64,000 nt of DNA from MED660 sp002691025 (lineage in GTDB: Bacteria > Myxococcota_A > UBA9160 > UBA4427). Location of the stretch: positions 29,734 through 93,733 of the forward strand of contig NHDZ02000008.1 in NCBI GenBank assembly GCA_002170485.2. Reading direction: 5' to 3'. Of this stretch, positions 9,150-17,620 are shown one piece after another. The notes beneath the pieces were generated by a model. The model was not told the origin of the DNA. It searched no databases and worked only from the letters and a program-made list of their open reading frames with translations. Within the stretch, counting starts at the first letter, position 1. Each line of letters starts with the position of its first letter. A program made the position numbers and the translations under genes.

Positions 9150-9516
9150 GGAGACCTCGGCAGCGGATCGTGATCCCCTGGGGGGAGTCGTCTGGTTGGG
9201 TTTCGGGGGCGAGAGAGAAGAGAAGGGGCATGGTGAAGGGGTGGGTCCGGTCAGGAACCCTCTTGCGCTCGGCGGCTTTCCTCCAAAGAATCAGAGGTGG
9301 CTCGACAGCGGTCTTCGGTCTTCCTATATTGCGGCGCCCCGAGCAGGAGAGGCCGATTTGGCCGCATCTCGGGGTGCTGTGCGCCCCGGCGTGCAGTCGG
9401 GGAAGACCGGTAGAATAGCAGTTCGGTTCGAACCGGTGTCAAGCGGGCTTGTCCGCATCATGGAGCCGCGACGAACGATCCTGGATCGTTCCAATCCGGA
9501 ATCCGGAGAATCTATA
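9150..9516. other. Divergent intergenic region before rplC and the phosphodiesterase operon
   Basis: A 367-base region with no convincing gene. It must hold promoters for the minus-strand glycan operon and for rplC. Seen: TAGAAT at 9411-9416, a plausible -10 element with no clear -35, and a perfect 12-base palindrome CGGTTCGAACCG at 9424-9435, which would lie near the start of the rplC leader. GGAGA at 9504-9508 is the ribosome binding site for the GTG start of rplC. The palindrome could be an operator or leader structure. Confidence 0.4.
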
Positions 9517-10155
9517 GTGTCCATTGAACTTCTTTGCCGCAAGCTCGGCATGACCCAGGTGTTTCGTGATTCGGGAGAAGCGGTTCCCGTCACGGTTCTC
9601 GAAGCCGGCCCGAACACTGTCGTCCAACTCAAGACCGAATCAGGTCCCGATGGTTATACCGCTGTGCAACTCGGTTTCGGCGAGCGCAGGGAAGAACTCT
9701 TCAACAAGCCCGAGTTGGGACATTTCAAGAAGGCTGGAGCTGCGCCGACCCGATATCTCGCGGAGAGTCGCCTCACCGCCGAAGAGGCGGAGGGTCTCGA
9801 GTTGGGTCAGGTCATCAAGGTCGATCTTTTTGAAGAGGGCCAGCGCGTCGATGCCTGCGGGACTTCAAAGGGTCGTGGTTACACGGGTGTTGTGAAGCGC
9901 CATAATTTCAAGATCAAGAAACGCACTCACGGAACCCACGAGTACTTCCGGCACCCGGGCTCCATTGGTGCCGGCGCCTGGCCGGGTCGCGTCTTCAAAG
10001 GCGGAAAGCAGGCCGGTCAACACGGAAATGCGCGCACGACGGTGCTGAACCTGGAAGTGGTTCGCGTAGATGAAGAGAGGAACCTTCTCTTTGTGCGTGG
10101 GGCTGTGCCCGGTCATCGCAACGGTCTCGTTCGCGTTCGCCCAGCGATCAAGTAG
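9517..10155 (+). CDS. rplC: 50S ribosomal protein L3
   Basis: 212-aa L3, an early 23S rRNA-binding protein near the peptidyl-transferase centre. Family signatures: LLCRKLGMTQVF (5-16), VTVLEAGPNTVVQLKT (25-40), GTSKGRGYTG (115-124), HPGSIGAGAWPGRVFKG (146-162) and VRGAVPGHRNGLV (193-205). The segment KRHNFKIKKRTHGTHEYF (128-144) carries extra basic residues compared with common bacterial L3. The frame is open far upstream, but homology starts here, at GTG preceded by GGAGA eight bases away. It is unusual that rplC stands alone, without rpsJ, rplD, rplW or rplB beside it, and is followed by the rRNA methyltransferase gene rlmE. Confidence 0.93.
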   Translation: MSIELLCRKLGMTQVFRDSGEAVPVTVLEAGPNTVVQLKTESGPDGYTAVQLGFGERREELFNKPELGHFKKAGAAPTRYLAESRLTAEEAEGLELGQVIKVDLFEEGQRVDACGTSKGRGYTGVVKRHNFKIKKRTHGTHEYFRHPGSIGAGAWPGRVFKGGKQAGQHGNARTTVLNLEVVRVDEERNLLFVRGAVPGHRNGLVRVRPAIK

Positions 10156-10163
10156 GCTCCGCC

Positions 10164-10778
10164 GTCGCCCGTTACAATCGCAAAGACCATTTCCACCAGC
10201 GCGCGCAACGCGAAGGATTCCGTTCGCGTGCCGTCTACAAGCTGGCTGAGCTTCAAGGGGCTCATAAGATCCTGAAGCCGGGCTACAAGGTGGTGGATCT
10301 GGGTTGTTGGCCGGGGGGTTGGTTGGAAGAAGCCTCTCGTGCGGTGGGCCATTCCGGTCGTGTCGTGGGGATCGATCTGGTCCCCATCGAGCCGCCTCTT
10401 GTGAACGCCAATGTGGAATCGTTGGTGGGAGACATGACCGAGCCCACAGTGATTTCGCAGATACGCGAAGCGCTGGGGGGCTCCTGCGATGTCCTTCTTT
10501 CCGATGCGGCGCCCAAACTCACCGGCGTGCGCGAACGCGATGATGCGGCGGAAGAGAATCTATTGCTCGCGGTGGAAGGGTTGAGCGAAGCCCTGCTCCG
10601 GACGGGTGGGGACCTTCTCATCAAGCTCCTGGAATGTCCCGAGGCGCAGTCTTTCCAGCAAAGACTTCGTTCGTGCTATTCGAGTGTGAAGACGGTGAAG
10701 TCGGCCGCGACCCGGAAGGGCAGTCGAGAGCGATATCTGCTGGCCCGTGGGTTCCAGGGTTCAGCGGTGGTGGAGTAG
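10164..10778 (+). CDS. rlmE: 23S rRNA (uridine 2552-2'-O)-methyltransferase, FtsJ/RrmJ family (start codon not canonical)
   Basis: SAM-dependent methyltransferase that modifies U2552 of 23S rRNA at a late stage of 50S assembly. RSRAVYKLAEL (20-30) holds the first catalytic Lys, VVDLGCWPGGW (43-53) is the SAM-binding motif (APGGW in E. coli), SDAAPKLTG supplies the Asp, DLLIKLLE the second Lys and SRERYLLARGF the Glu, giving the K-D-K-E tetrad. Homology requires codons from about 10170 on, yet there is no ATG, GTG or TTG between the rplC stop and the internal GTG at 10290. A GTC at 10164 would give 204 aa, close to the 209 of E. coli, so either a non-standard start or a base error (GTC for GTG) is likely. 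Probably co-transcribed with rplC. Confidence 0.85.
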   Translation, partial: VARYNRKDHFHQRAQREGFRSRAVYKLAELQGAHKILKPGYKVVDLGCWPGGWLEEASRAVGHSGRVVGIDLVPIEPPLVNANVESLVGDMTEPTVISQIREALGGSCDVLLSDAAPKLTGVRERDDAAEENLLLAVEGLSEALLRTGGDLLIKLLECPEAQSFQQRLRSCYSSVKTVKSAATRKGSRERYLLARGFQGSAVVE

Positions 10779-10828
10779 ATTGCCGGAGAGCGACGTAAAC
10801 AGCACAGTAGTTGATGGAGGAAACATCC

Positions 10829-11317
10829 ATGTCCGATCAAAGACCCTTTTCTGTTCTGGGCGTACAGCAGATTGCCGTGGGGGGACTCGATAAAAGCAGG
10901 CTCCGAAAATTCTGGGTCGACATCATGGGCTTCCAGTATGCGAGTTCCTACCGGAGCGAAAGCGAAAACGTCGATGAAGACATCTGCGAAGTGGGCTCGG
11001 GCCCCTTCAAGGTGGAAGTCGACCTGATGCAACCGATTGATCCGGAATCGCGACCCAAGGTCCATGATCCGGCCCTCAACCATGTGGGGTTGTGGATCGA
11101 TGACCTGGCGGTCGCCGTCGAGTGGCTTGAAGCCCAGGGAGTCCGCTTTACGCCGGGTGGGATTCGCAAGGGTGCGGCGGGCTTCGATGTCTGTTTCATC
11201 CACCCAAAGGGAAACGAAGCGTCTCCCATCGGTTCCGAAGGGGTTCTGGTCGAACTCGTTCAGGCCCCGCCCGAGGTTTGTAAAGCGTTTGCGGCCTTGG
11301 CGGAGTCGAGCCAATAA
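10829..11317 (+). CDS. VOC (glyoxalase/dioxygenase fold) family protein
   Basis: 162-aa protein with the vicinal-oxygen-chelate fold: a start of the type VQQIAVGGLDKSRLRKFWVD, then LNHVGLWIDDLAVAVEWLEAQ in the second half and a closing GVLVELVQAP. H in LNHVG and E in VLVELV match metal-ligand positions of methylmalonyl-CoA epimerase and glyoxalase-like proteins; the first-half ligand position is less clear (Q in VQQIAV where His is usual). The start is taken at the ATG eight bases after GGAGG rather than at the TTG before it. The next gene begins 12 bases after the stop, so the two are probably one operon. Substrate unknown. Confidence 0.8.
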   Translation: MSDQRPFSVLGVQQIAVGGLDKSRLRKFWVDIMGFQYASSYRSESENVDEDICEVGSGPFKVEVDLMQPIDPESRPKVHDPALNHVGLWIDDLAVAVEWLEAQGVRFTPGGIRKGAAGFDVCFIHPKGNEASPIGSEGVLVELVQAPPEVCKAFAALAESSQ

Positions 11318-11329
11318 GGAGGTCTCCAG

Positions 11330-12181
11330 ATGCAGACCCTGAAGACCCAGACACTTCTGGGGGACATCGCGTTTGGTGAGGGGCCGCGTTGGCGAGATGG
11401 CCGGCTCTATTTTTCCGATATGCACAGTCAAAGGGTGCTGGCCGTGGACATGGAAGGCCGCACCGAGGTCATCTGCGTGGTGCCGCAGGACCCTTCGGGT
11501 CTGGGCTGGTTGCCGGACGGTCGCATGCTTGTGGTTTCCATGCGGGATCGAAGGCTTCTGTGTCTTGAGGAAGATGGATCGCTGAGGGAAGTCGCCGATC
11601 TGAGCGAGCACGCGACTTTCCATTGCAACGACATGGTGGTGGACAAAGTGGGGCGCGCCTACGTGGGCAACTTCGGTTGGGACCTGCACGGTGAGGCAGA
11701 GCCGCGAGGAGCGAACCTCGTTCTGGTCATGCCGAATGGAGAGACTCGTGTGGTGGCTTCGGATCTCGGCTTTCCCAACGGAGCGATCTTGACCGAAGAT
11801 GGTGGGACCCTGATCCTGGCGGAGACCATGGCGCAAAGACTCAGCGCCTTTGATGTCGAGGAAGACGGTTCCCTTTCCGCTCGCCGAGATTGGGCGTTGT
11901 GCCCGGGCATACTTCCCGATGGGATCTGCCTGGATGCAGAAGGAGGGGTCTGGGTTGCTTCGCCGACCCGTCAGGCTTGCTTCCGGATGATCGAAGGCGG
12001 AGAAGTCACCCATACGGTTGAGGTGGAGACGGACGCTTTTGCGTGCATGCTGGGCGGTCCGGACCGTCGGCATCTCTTGATCTGCACCGCGGGGGCGAGT
12101 GAGCCGGAGCCGTGTAAAGCCAACCGCGATGGCCGCATCGAGTACGTGGAAGTGGAAGTCCCGGGTGCGGGGCTCCCTTGA
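11330..12181 (+). CDS. SMP-30/gluconolactonase/LRE family beta-propeller protein
   Basis: 283-aa six-bladed propeller hydrolase. The three family metal ligands are recognisable: E in GEGPRW near residue 18, N in FPNGAILTEDG near 147, and D in PDGICLDAEGGVW near 199; FHCNDMVVDKVG near 102 also fits. Members hydrolyse sugar lactones or related esters using Ca or Zn. A very strong Shine-Dalgarno (AAGGAGGT) precedes the ATG. It follows the VOC gene by 12 bases and ends one base from the convergent nudC. Physiological substrate cannot be predicted; a lactone from sugar or aromatic catabolism is possible. Confidence 0.85.
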   Translation: MQTLKTQTLLGDIAFGEGPRWRDGRLYFSDMHSQRVLAVDMEGRTEVICVVPQDPSGLGWLPDGRMLVVSMRDRRLLCLEEDGSLREVADLSEHATFHCNDMVVDKVGRAYVGNFGWDLHGEAEPRGANLVLVMPNGETRVVASDLGFPNGAILTEDGGTLILAETMAQRLSAFDVEEDGSLSARRDWALCPGILPDGICLDAEGGVWVASPTRQACFRMIEGGEVTHTVEVETDAFACMLGGPDRRHLLICTAGASEPEPCKANRDGRIEYVEVEVPGAGLP

Positions 12182-12182
12182 T

Positions 12183-13028
12183 TCAGGACCCGCTCTTGCC
12201 CTGCTTCCGCTCGATGAAATCGTTCAACAGCCATTGAGAGATACTGATGTTGCCCGGGAATGTATTCGGGAGATCATCGACATGGAAGAAGTCGGCGCTT
12301 TCCATTTCGGCATCGTAGCGGGTGTCCACGGAGCCACTCTTGTACTCGGCGGTAAAGCCCAGCATGAGCGAGTTCGGAAAGGGCCAGGCCTGGCTTCCGA
12401 AGTAGCGCACGTTTTCTACCACGATCCGGGTCTCTTCATAGACCTCCCGGATGACGGCTTCTTCGGCACTTTCTCCCGGCTCGACAAAGCCGGCGAGAAT
12501 ACTGAAGATGCCCGGCGGAAAGTTTCCTGATCGACCCAAGAGGATTTCGTCCCCTCGCTCCACGGCCACAATCATCGCCGGTGCGAGTCGGGGATACATG
12601 GGGATCTGACACTCGGGACAACTGCGGGAGCGGTCGGTGGTCGACAGCTCGGTGGCCTGGCCACAGGCTCCGCAATGCTGATGGGTTCGGTCCCACTCCA
12701 CGATCTGGACGGCCCGGCCCGCCAGCGCATGGGTGACTTCGTCGAGGGAGCCGAAAAGCATTCGGAGATCACGGGTGACGAAACCTTCGGGCGCTTTGAA
12801 GTCGGCTTCGAGTTCGGCCGAGTAGCAGGGCCTTTCGCCCAGTTGTCCAAGGTATTGGGTTCGAACGGCTTCCACACCATGCTGGTCGATTTCGGAGACC
12901 GTCGGCATGATGCCGTCCGGCGTGACAAGGAGTTCGCGCCTCCAGAAACAAAAGAGAAGGGGGTCTTCGCCCGGGTTTTCAGGGGGTGAATGCGAGGGCA
13001 CAAACGGCAGCGGAAATTCAGTATCCAT
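12183..13028 (-). CDS. nudC: NAD+ diphosphatase (NudC-type Nudix hydrolase)
   Basis: 281-aa Nudix protein that splits NADH/NAD+ to NMN(H) and AMP and, in the characterised family, can remove NAD caps from RNA. A zinc ribbon is complete (C119, C122, C137, C140 in CGACG and CPEC), the Nudix box runs from GFVEPGES to REVYEET (180-200), and the NudC-specific SQAWPFPNS follows at 212-220 (SQPWPFPxS in the family). The N-terminal domain (1-110) is divergent. ATG start. It is transcribed alone, convergent with the SMP-30 gene. Confidence 0.92.
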   Translation of the reverse strand: MDTEFPLPFVPSHSPPENPGEDPLLFCFWRRELLVTPDGIMPTVSEIDQHGVEAVRTQYLGQLGERPCYSAELEADFKAPEGFVTRDLRMLFGSLDEVTHALAGRAVQIVEWDRTHQHCGACGQATELSTTDRSRSCPECQIPMYPRLAPAMIVAVERGDEILLGRSGNFPPGIFSILAGFVEPGESAEEAVIREVYEETRIVVENVRYFGSQAWPFPNSLMLGFTAEYKSGSVDTRYDAEMESADFFHVDDLPNTFPGNISISQWLLNDFIERKQGKSGS

Positions 13029-13128
13029 GGGGGTAGGCTAGCTCGCATTTCGCATGGGATCGCATGGCCTGAAAGGGGGGATGTGATTTCAGCGGCCCGG
13101 TGGTGGGAGCCGTGGTAGGCTGGCCTCT

Positions 13129-13869
13129 GTGTCCATTCTCGAGCTCAAAGGGGTCACGAAACGCTTCGGATCCCGTCAAGCGTTGTCCTCGGTGGATCTT
13201 CATCTACCGGAAGGCAGTTCGCTTGGACTCCTGGGGCCCAACGGGGCGGGCAAGACGACCGTTCTCCGATTGATTCTCGGCCTGGCCTCTCCCACCGAAG
13301 GGCGCGTTCAGCTCCAGGGTCTCGATCCCGAACAAGCCGAGTCTCGAAAGGGTGTGGGCTATCTGCCCGAGCGGGTTCTTCTCCCCGGTCGGCTCTCGGT
13401 CCGGCATTTCCTGGAAGTGCATGCGCGACTGGCCGGACTCGAGGCGGGTGCCGTGGCGGACGAAGTGAAGCGTGTCACGGAACAGGTCGGGATCTCGGAT
13501 CGACTGAGTGAACGGATTTCGACGCTCTCCAAGGGGCTCGCACAAAGGGTGGGCTTCGCCCAGGCTTTTTTGTCTCGCCCTCGGGTTCTTCTGCTCGACG
13601 AACCCAGTTCGGGCTTGGATCCGATTGGAATGAGGGAAGTCCGGGACTGGATCCAGGCGGTTCACGAACAGGGCTGCTCGGTGCTTTTGAGTTCCCACCT
13701 CCTTTCTGAAGTCGAACGTGTGTGTGACCGGGTTGCGATCCTGCACGAGGGGCGGGTCATTGAAGAAGGCAAGACGTCCGAGATCGTGCACGACGGCGAA
13801 GCCCTGGAAGATGCCTTCATTCGCCTGATCAAAGGCGGCCCGTCTTCGCAGGGGGTTGGCGAATCGTGA
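13129..13869 (+). CDS. ABC transporter ATP-binding protein
   Basis: 246-aa ABC ATPase with Walker A GPNGAGKTT (36-44), signature LSKGLAQR (133-140), Walker B LLLDEPSSGLDP (154-165) and a switch His in SSHLLSEVERVCD. Sequence and neighbour point to the ABC-2/NatA-type exporters. GTG start; the stop overlaps the GTG of the permease gene (GTGA), giving a two-gene transporter operon. No substrate-binding protein is present, consistent with an exporter or a membrane-maintenance system. Substrate unknown. Confidence 0.93.
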   Translation: MSILELKGVTKRFGSRQALSSVDLHLPEGSSLGLLGPNGAGKTTVLRLILGLASPTEGRVQLQGLDPEQAESRKGVGYLPERVLLPGRLSVRHFLEVHARLAGLEAGAVADEVKRVTEQVGISDRLSERISTLSKGLAQRVGFAQAFLSRPRVLLLDEPSSGLDPIGMREVRDWIQAVHEQGCSVLLSSHLLSEVERVCDRVAILHEGRVIEEGKTSEIVHDGEALEDAFIRLIKGGPSSQGVGES

Positions 13870-14678
13870 CGCCGGGCCAGACTTTTACTCTTCTCACACG
13901 AGAATCGCTGCGTGATGCAGCGCGACGTCGGATTGTGCCCGCGGTCATCGGCCTCTGCCTCTTGACGCTGGGAAGCATCAACAGCTGTACGACNTGCAAC
14001 GCTGAGATCACGACGACCGGGATCGAGACATCCTCGTTGGACATCCTCGGTTGGGTGGGTGTTTCCGTGATGGGCGTTCTCGCTCTTTTCTGTGTGACGC
14101 TTGCGGGGCTTCTGGCCTCGGACCATCTCTCNTCGAGCCTCGAGGATGGCAGCGGGCTCCTGGTCCTGACTCGGCCGGTCAAAAGAAGAACGTTCGTCTT
14201 CTCGCGTCTCTCGGGCACGTTATGCGTGAGTGGGCTTGCGACCCTCATCATGATGGGNGGNGCTTCACTCATGTTGATCATGCGAGGCGACCTTTCCGGG
14301 ACTCCCGCATTGGTGGCGCTACTCGCTACGCTGGTGAACTGCATCTCGNTTGCTTCCNTGGCGATGATGTTCTCTCTTTTCCTTCCTCGTGTGGTGACGT
14401 TTCTTTGCGTGGTCGNTTTTGTGGGCTGGACCAGCATGGCCAATTTGNTCTCGTTATCAGGCAGTGGGCTGGGTCTTGTCAGTGAGGTCCTCAACAGCTT
14501 CGGGCCTCCGATTCTGACCGCGGTGGTGGTTCCGCTGGCTCATTGGGCGGGCCAGCCCGTGGACGGGGTCTCGAGTCTGGATCTGATCTTCCGCCTTGGC
14601 TTGTGGGTCTTCGCCTCGATTTCCTCCTTGACCTTCTTCTTCCAGCAACAGGAACTGGTGCGCTTCGAGTCTCGCTGA
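13866..14678 (+). CDS. ABC transporter permease (ABC-2 type)
   Basis: About 270 aa, highly hydrophobic, with roughly six membrane segments: for example around residues 25-45 (RIVPAVIGLCLLTLGSI), 55-85, 115-135, 140-165, 180-205 and 235-260. It begins TPGQTFTLLTRESLRDAARRR, a cytoplasmic leader typical of ABC-2 permeases, and VLTRPVKRRTFVFSRLSG near 100 is a common loop in the group. It overlaps the ATPase gene by four bases and is its membrane partner. Eight ambiguous bases fall in the gene, four at third codon positions, so a few residues are undefined. Confidence 0.88.
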   Translation: MTPGQTFTLLTRESLRDAARRRIVPAVIGLCLLTLGSINSCTXCNAEITTTGIETSSLDILGWVGVSVMGVLALFCVTLAGLLASDHLXSSLEDGSGLLVLTRPVKRRTFVFSRLSGTLCVSGLATLIMMXXASLMLIMRGDLSGTPALVALLATLVNCISXASXAMMFSLFLPRVVTFLCVVXFVGWTSMANLXSLSGSGLGLVSEVLNSFGPPILTAVVVPLAHWAGQPVDGVSSLDLIFRLGLWVFASISSLTFFFQQQELVRFESR

Positions 14679-14799
14679 GAGGGAGTGGGCAGGCCGGGTT
14701 CGTGTCGTGTAGGCTGAAAGTGAAGCAAGAAATAGAACAGCTCGGTCGCGTGGTGAAGTGATCTCGGGCCTACTGGTTTGAGTGGAGGACCGTCTCCCG

Positions 14800-16521
14800 A
14801 TGAAGCGATTCCGGAAACTTCGAGTCATTGTGGTCGTGATCGTACTGATCGGACTCCTGTCCTATTTCTTCCGAGAAGAATCCAGCGTGAGCGTGTCTCC
14901 GGGCAGTACGCTGGTGATCGAGCTGGAAGGCAATTATGTCGAAGCCAGNGGAGCGCCGTGGCTGGCCTCCTTGCTGGGAGAAGCGGAACGTCCTTTTGCC
15001 AGCCTGCTCACCAGTCTGGCCCTCGCGGAGCGCGACGACCGTATCCAAAACGTCGTGGTGGTGATCCGTCCTCTCCAGATCGGCTGGGGGAAAGCGGGCG
15101 AAGTCCGAGCGGCCCTGGTCCGCTTGCGCGAAGCGGGNCGCCATACCATCGCCTATCTCGATATGGCTTCTTTGAGCGCCAACCTCGAGTACTTCGTCGC
15201 GAGTGGGGCNGACGAGGTCTACCTGACTCCGGCCGGGAGTGCTCCAGTGGTGGGTCTGGCGGCCAATTACTTCTTCCTGGGCGGACTCTGGGAAATGCTG
15301 GGCGTGACCTTCGATGTGGGCAAAGCGGGAAAGTACAAGAGCGCCGTGGAAAGCTTGACGTCCCGCAAGATGTCACCGGCATCAGAAGAGATGGCCAACT
15401 CCTTGCTCGACTCCGTCAATGACCTCTTCATGGAGGCCATCATGGAGGGTCGCGACAAGACACGCGAAGAAGTCGTGGCCATCATCGAACGTGGGCCCAT
15501 GCTCGAGAGCTCGTTGCGGGAGACGGGCCTGGTGGACCGCGTGGAATATCTGGACGCCTTGCTGGAGCAACTCGATGCGCCGGTGGTGNATGAGAGTGAG
15601 TATGCCCATGTGGCCCCGTCGTCGGTCGGGTTTTCGCCGGTGGCTTCGGTGGCGATGATCTACGGGACTGGCAATGTGGTGCAGGGGTGGGCCAATCAGG
15701 GTCCGAGCAATGCACCGGTCTTTGCTTCTCGAACGGCCGAAGAGGCGATCGGCAATGCGGCCAAGGATCCTTCCATCGATGCCATCATTCTTCGCATCGA
15801 TAGCCCGGGCGGCTCGGCTTTGGCGTCCGAGCAGATCTGGCGCAGTGTCGAGAAGGCGCGCGAAGAGGGNAAGCCCATCATTGCCTCATTTTCCGACATG
15901 GCGGCTTCGGGAGGCTACTACGCTTCGGTGGGGGCGGATCAAATCGTTTCCAACCCGGGAGCCTATACCGGCTCGATTGGCGTGTTTGCCCTGCGGCCGG
16001 TCCTGGGTGCGGCTCTGGCTGAAATCGGGATTGAGTCNCAGTCCTTGACGCGCGGCCCCCATGCGGGTGCGCTTGTGTCCACNGAACCGCTCTCCGCGCA
16101 GGGTCGCGAGAGGCTTGAAGCCATGGTGCTCGATATCTACGAAGTCTTTACCACTCGCGTGGCGAATGGACGGGCACTTTCGCTTGAGAGAGTGGATGAG
16201 ATTGCCCAAGGTCGCGTGTGGACTGGAGCTCAGGCCCACGAGCTTGGACTNGTGGATCGGTTGGGTGGATTGCATGAAGCGGTTGCGGCGGTCCGTGAAA
16301 CTCTCGATCTCGAGCCGGGTGCCGACGTGGCCCTGATTGCCTTTCCTCCGCCTCGGGGGTTTGCCGAAGAGTTGGCTTCTCTCCTCCAGATGCAGGTCGA
16401 TCCTTTCGGGTGGGCGGCCCACTTCTTTCCTGGGACCTGGGACCCGATGCAGAAGTGGCTCGGGCAGGTATCTTTTGACGAACCCCTGGCGATTCTTCCG
16501 GTATGGGTCGAGACGCGTTGA
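14800..16521 (+). CDS. sppA: Signal peptide peptidase SppA, 67K type (family S49)
   Basis: 573-aa inner-membrane serine protease that degrades cleaved signal peptides. A single N-terminal membrane anchor lies at about residues 8-24 (VIVVVIVLIGLLSYF). It has tandem S49 domains as in E. coli SppA: the first carries the general base Lys in GKYKSAVES (about K180), the second the nucleophile in MAASGGYYAS (S370), with DSPGGS (about 330) and GSIGVFALRP after it. GGAGG eleven bases before the ATG sets the start. Of eight ambiguous bases in the gene, seven fall in third codon positions. The gene stands alone between the transporter and a hydrolase. Confidence 0.93.
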   Translation: MKRFRKLRVIVVVIVLIGLLSYFFREESSVSVSPGSTLVIELEGNYVEAXGAPWLASLLGEAERPFASLLTSLALAERDDRIQNVVVVIRPLQIGWGKAGEVRAALVRLREAXRHTIAYLDMASLSANLEYFVASGXDEVYLTPAGSAPVVGLAANYFFLGGLWEMLGVTFDVGKAGKYKSAVESLTSRKMSPASEEMANSLLDSVNDLFMEAIMEGRDKTREEVVAIIERGPMLESSLRETGLVDRVEYLDALLEQLDAPVVXESEYAHVAPSSVGFSPVASVAMIYGTGNVVQGWANQGPSNAPVFASRTAEEAIGNAAKDPSIDAIILRIDSPGGSALASEQIWRSVEKAREEXKPIIASFSDMAASGGYYASVGADQIVSNPGAYTGSIGVFALRPVLGAALAEIGIEXQSLTRGPHAGALVSXEPLSAQGRERLEAMVLDIYEVFTTRVANGRALSLERVDEIAQGRVWTGAQAHELGXVDRLGGLHEAVAAVRETLDLEPGADVALIAFPPPRGFAEELASLLQMQVDPFGWAAHFFPGTWDPMQKWLGQVSFDEPLAILPVWVETR

Positions 16522-16649
16522 GGGTCGCTGTGCGGATCCGGATCTCCGGTTGCGTGTCTTTCTGTTTGGAAGAGTCGTGATGGCAGCGTGTTCGATCCTN
16601 TGCCAGTGAGCAGGGCGACCCACCATGAAGGCAAGAGGAGAAGGCAGAG

Positions 16650-17486
16650 TTGGCTCAACTGAAAGCAAGTGACGGTGTGAATCTCTTCGTGGAACGTTTT
16701 GATCCCGAGTCGGGGTCTTCCGGACTTCCGNTTGTCTTCTCCTGTGCCTACTCGACCACGCATGTGCACTGGCATTCCCAGGTGGACGCGTTGGTGGGAG
16801 CCGGCCATCGTGTGGCCTTGTGGGATTATCGGGGTCACGGTCTTTCTGAGGCGCCGACGGATCCCGAGCGATACAGCATGGAGCAGGTGGTTTCCGATCT
16901 GGGCAGTGTGATGGATTGGTTGTCGCCCGACGAACCGGTGGTTCTCGGAGGTCTTTCTTTCGGAGGGTTGGCTTCCNTGCACCTGACCCGCGTGTCACCC
17001 GAGCGGGTACGCGCCCTGGTGTTGGCCGATACAGGGCCGGGTTTCAAGAAACCCGAGGCCGCGGCCAATTGGAAGCAGCAATCCGAACGCACCGCCGACT
17101 ACATCATCAAGCGTGGATTTGAAGCGTTCGTGACAGGCAAGGCGGCGCCGACCTGCATTGGACGCCGTCCGGAATTGCCCGCCGCTCAGGCGGCCTCGAA
17201 AGCGGTGGTGGCCCAGGACCCGCACGGCGTGGCTGAATTCGGTCGACGTGTTTCGGGCCTGGCGCCTTCGGTCATTGATGATCTTGCGGCCATGTCGACG
17301 CCGGCTCTGGTGTTGGTGGGCGAAGACGACAAGGCCTATCTGCGGGCCGCGGAGGTCATGGCGGCCAAACTTCCGCAGAGTGAATACGAAGTCCTCGCGG
17401 ATGCCGGTCATATCGTGAACATCGAACAGACGGACGCCTTCAACCGGCGGGTGCTCGATTTCCTGGCCNAGCTGCCCGAGGGCTGA
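16650..17486 (+). CDS. Alpha/beta hydrolase
   Basis: 278-aa alpha/beta-hydrolase fold protein. The nucleophile elbow is GLSFGG (101-106, Ser103), the acid is probably D226 or D227 in LVGEDD, and the base is H254 in DAGHIVNIEQ. LWDYRGHGLSEAP (58-69) is the typical strand-loop before the elbow. TTG start with AGGAG and AAGG immediately upstream. The family includes esterases, lipases, lactonases and C-C hydrolases; sequence alone does not tell which. No signal peptide, so probably cytoplasmic. Three ambiguous bases each hit a first codon position. Confidence 0.85.
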   Translation: MAQLKASDGVNLFVERFDPESGSSGLPXVFSCAYSTTHVHWHSQVDALVGAGHRVALWDYRGHGLSEAPTDPERYSMEQVVSDLGSVMDWLSPDEPVVLGGLSFGGLASXHLTRVSPERVRALVLADTGPGFKKPEAAANWKQQSERTADYIIKRGFEAFVTGKAAPTCIGRRPELPAAQAASKAVVAQDPHGVAEFGRRVSGLAPSVIDDLAAMSTPALVLVGEDDKAYLRAAEVMAAKLPQSEYEVLADAGHIVNIEQTDAFNRRVLDFLAXLPEG

Positions 17487-17620
17487 AATCGGGTGGGGGG
17501 CGCCTCCCGAAGGCCCGCTGTCCTGTNGAACGGACCGCTTTCCCAGCACACGCACGCCCTAGAGGCTCCCTGTGGGGGCAGGGTGGCGACCTTGCGTGGA
17601 AATGCCGCAACCTTCGCAGG

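Noticed and set aside
9421..9436. CGGTTCGAACCG looked like a tRNA T-arm
   Set aside because: The palindrome has no matching acceptor, D or anticodon stems around it.
10676..12073. Long minus-strand open frame (465 codons) opposite the VOC and SMP-30 genes
   Set aside because: It is antisense to two well-supported genes with ribosome binding sites and family motifs, and its own protein has no recognisable domain; long shadow frames are common at this GC content.
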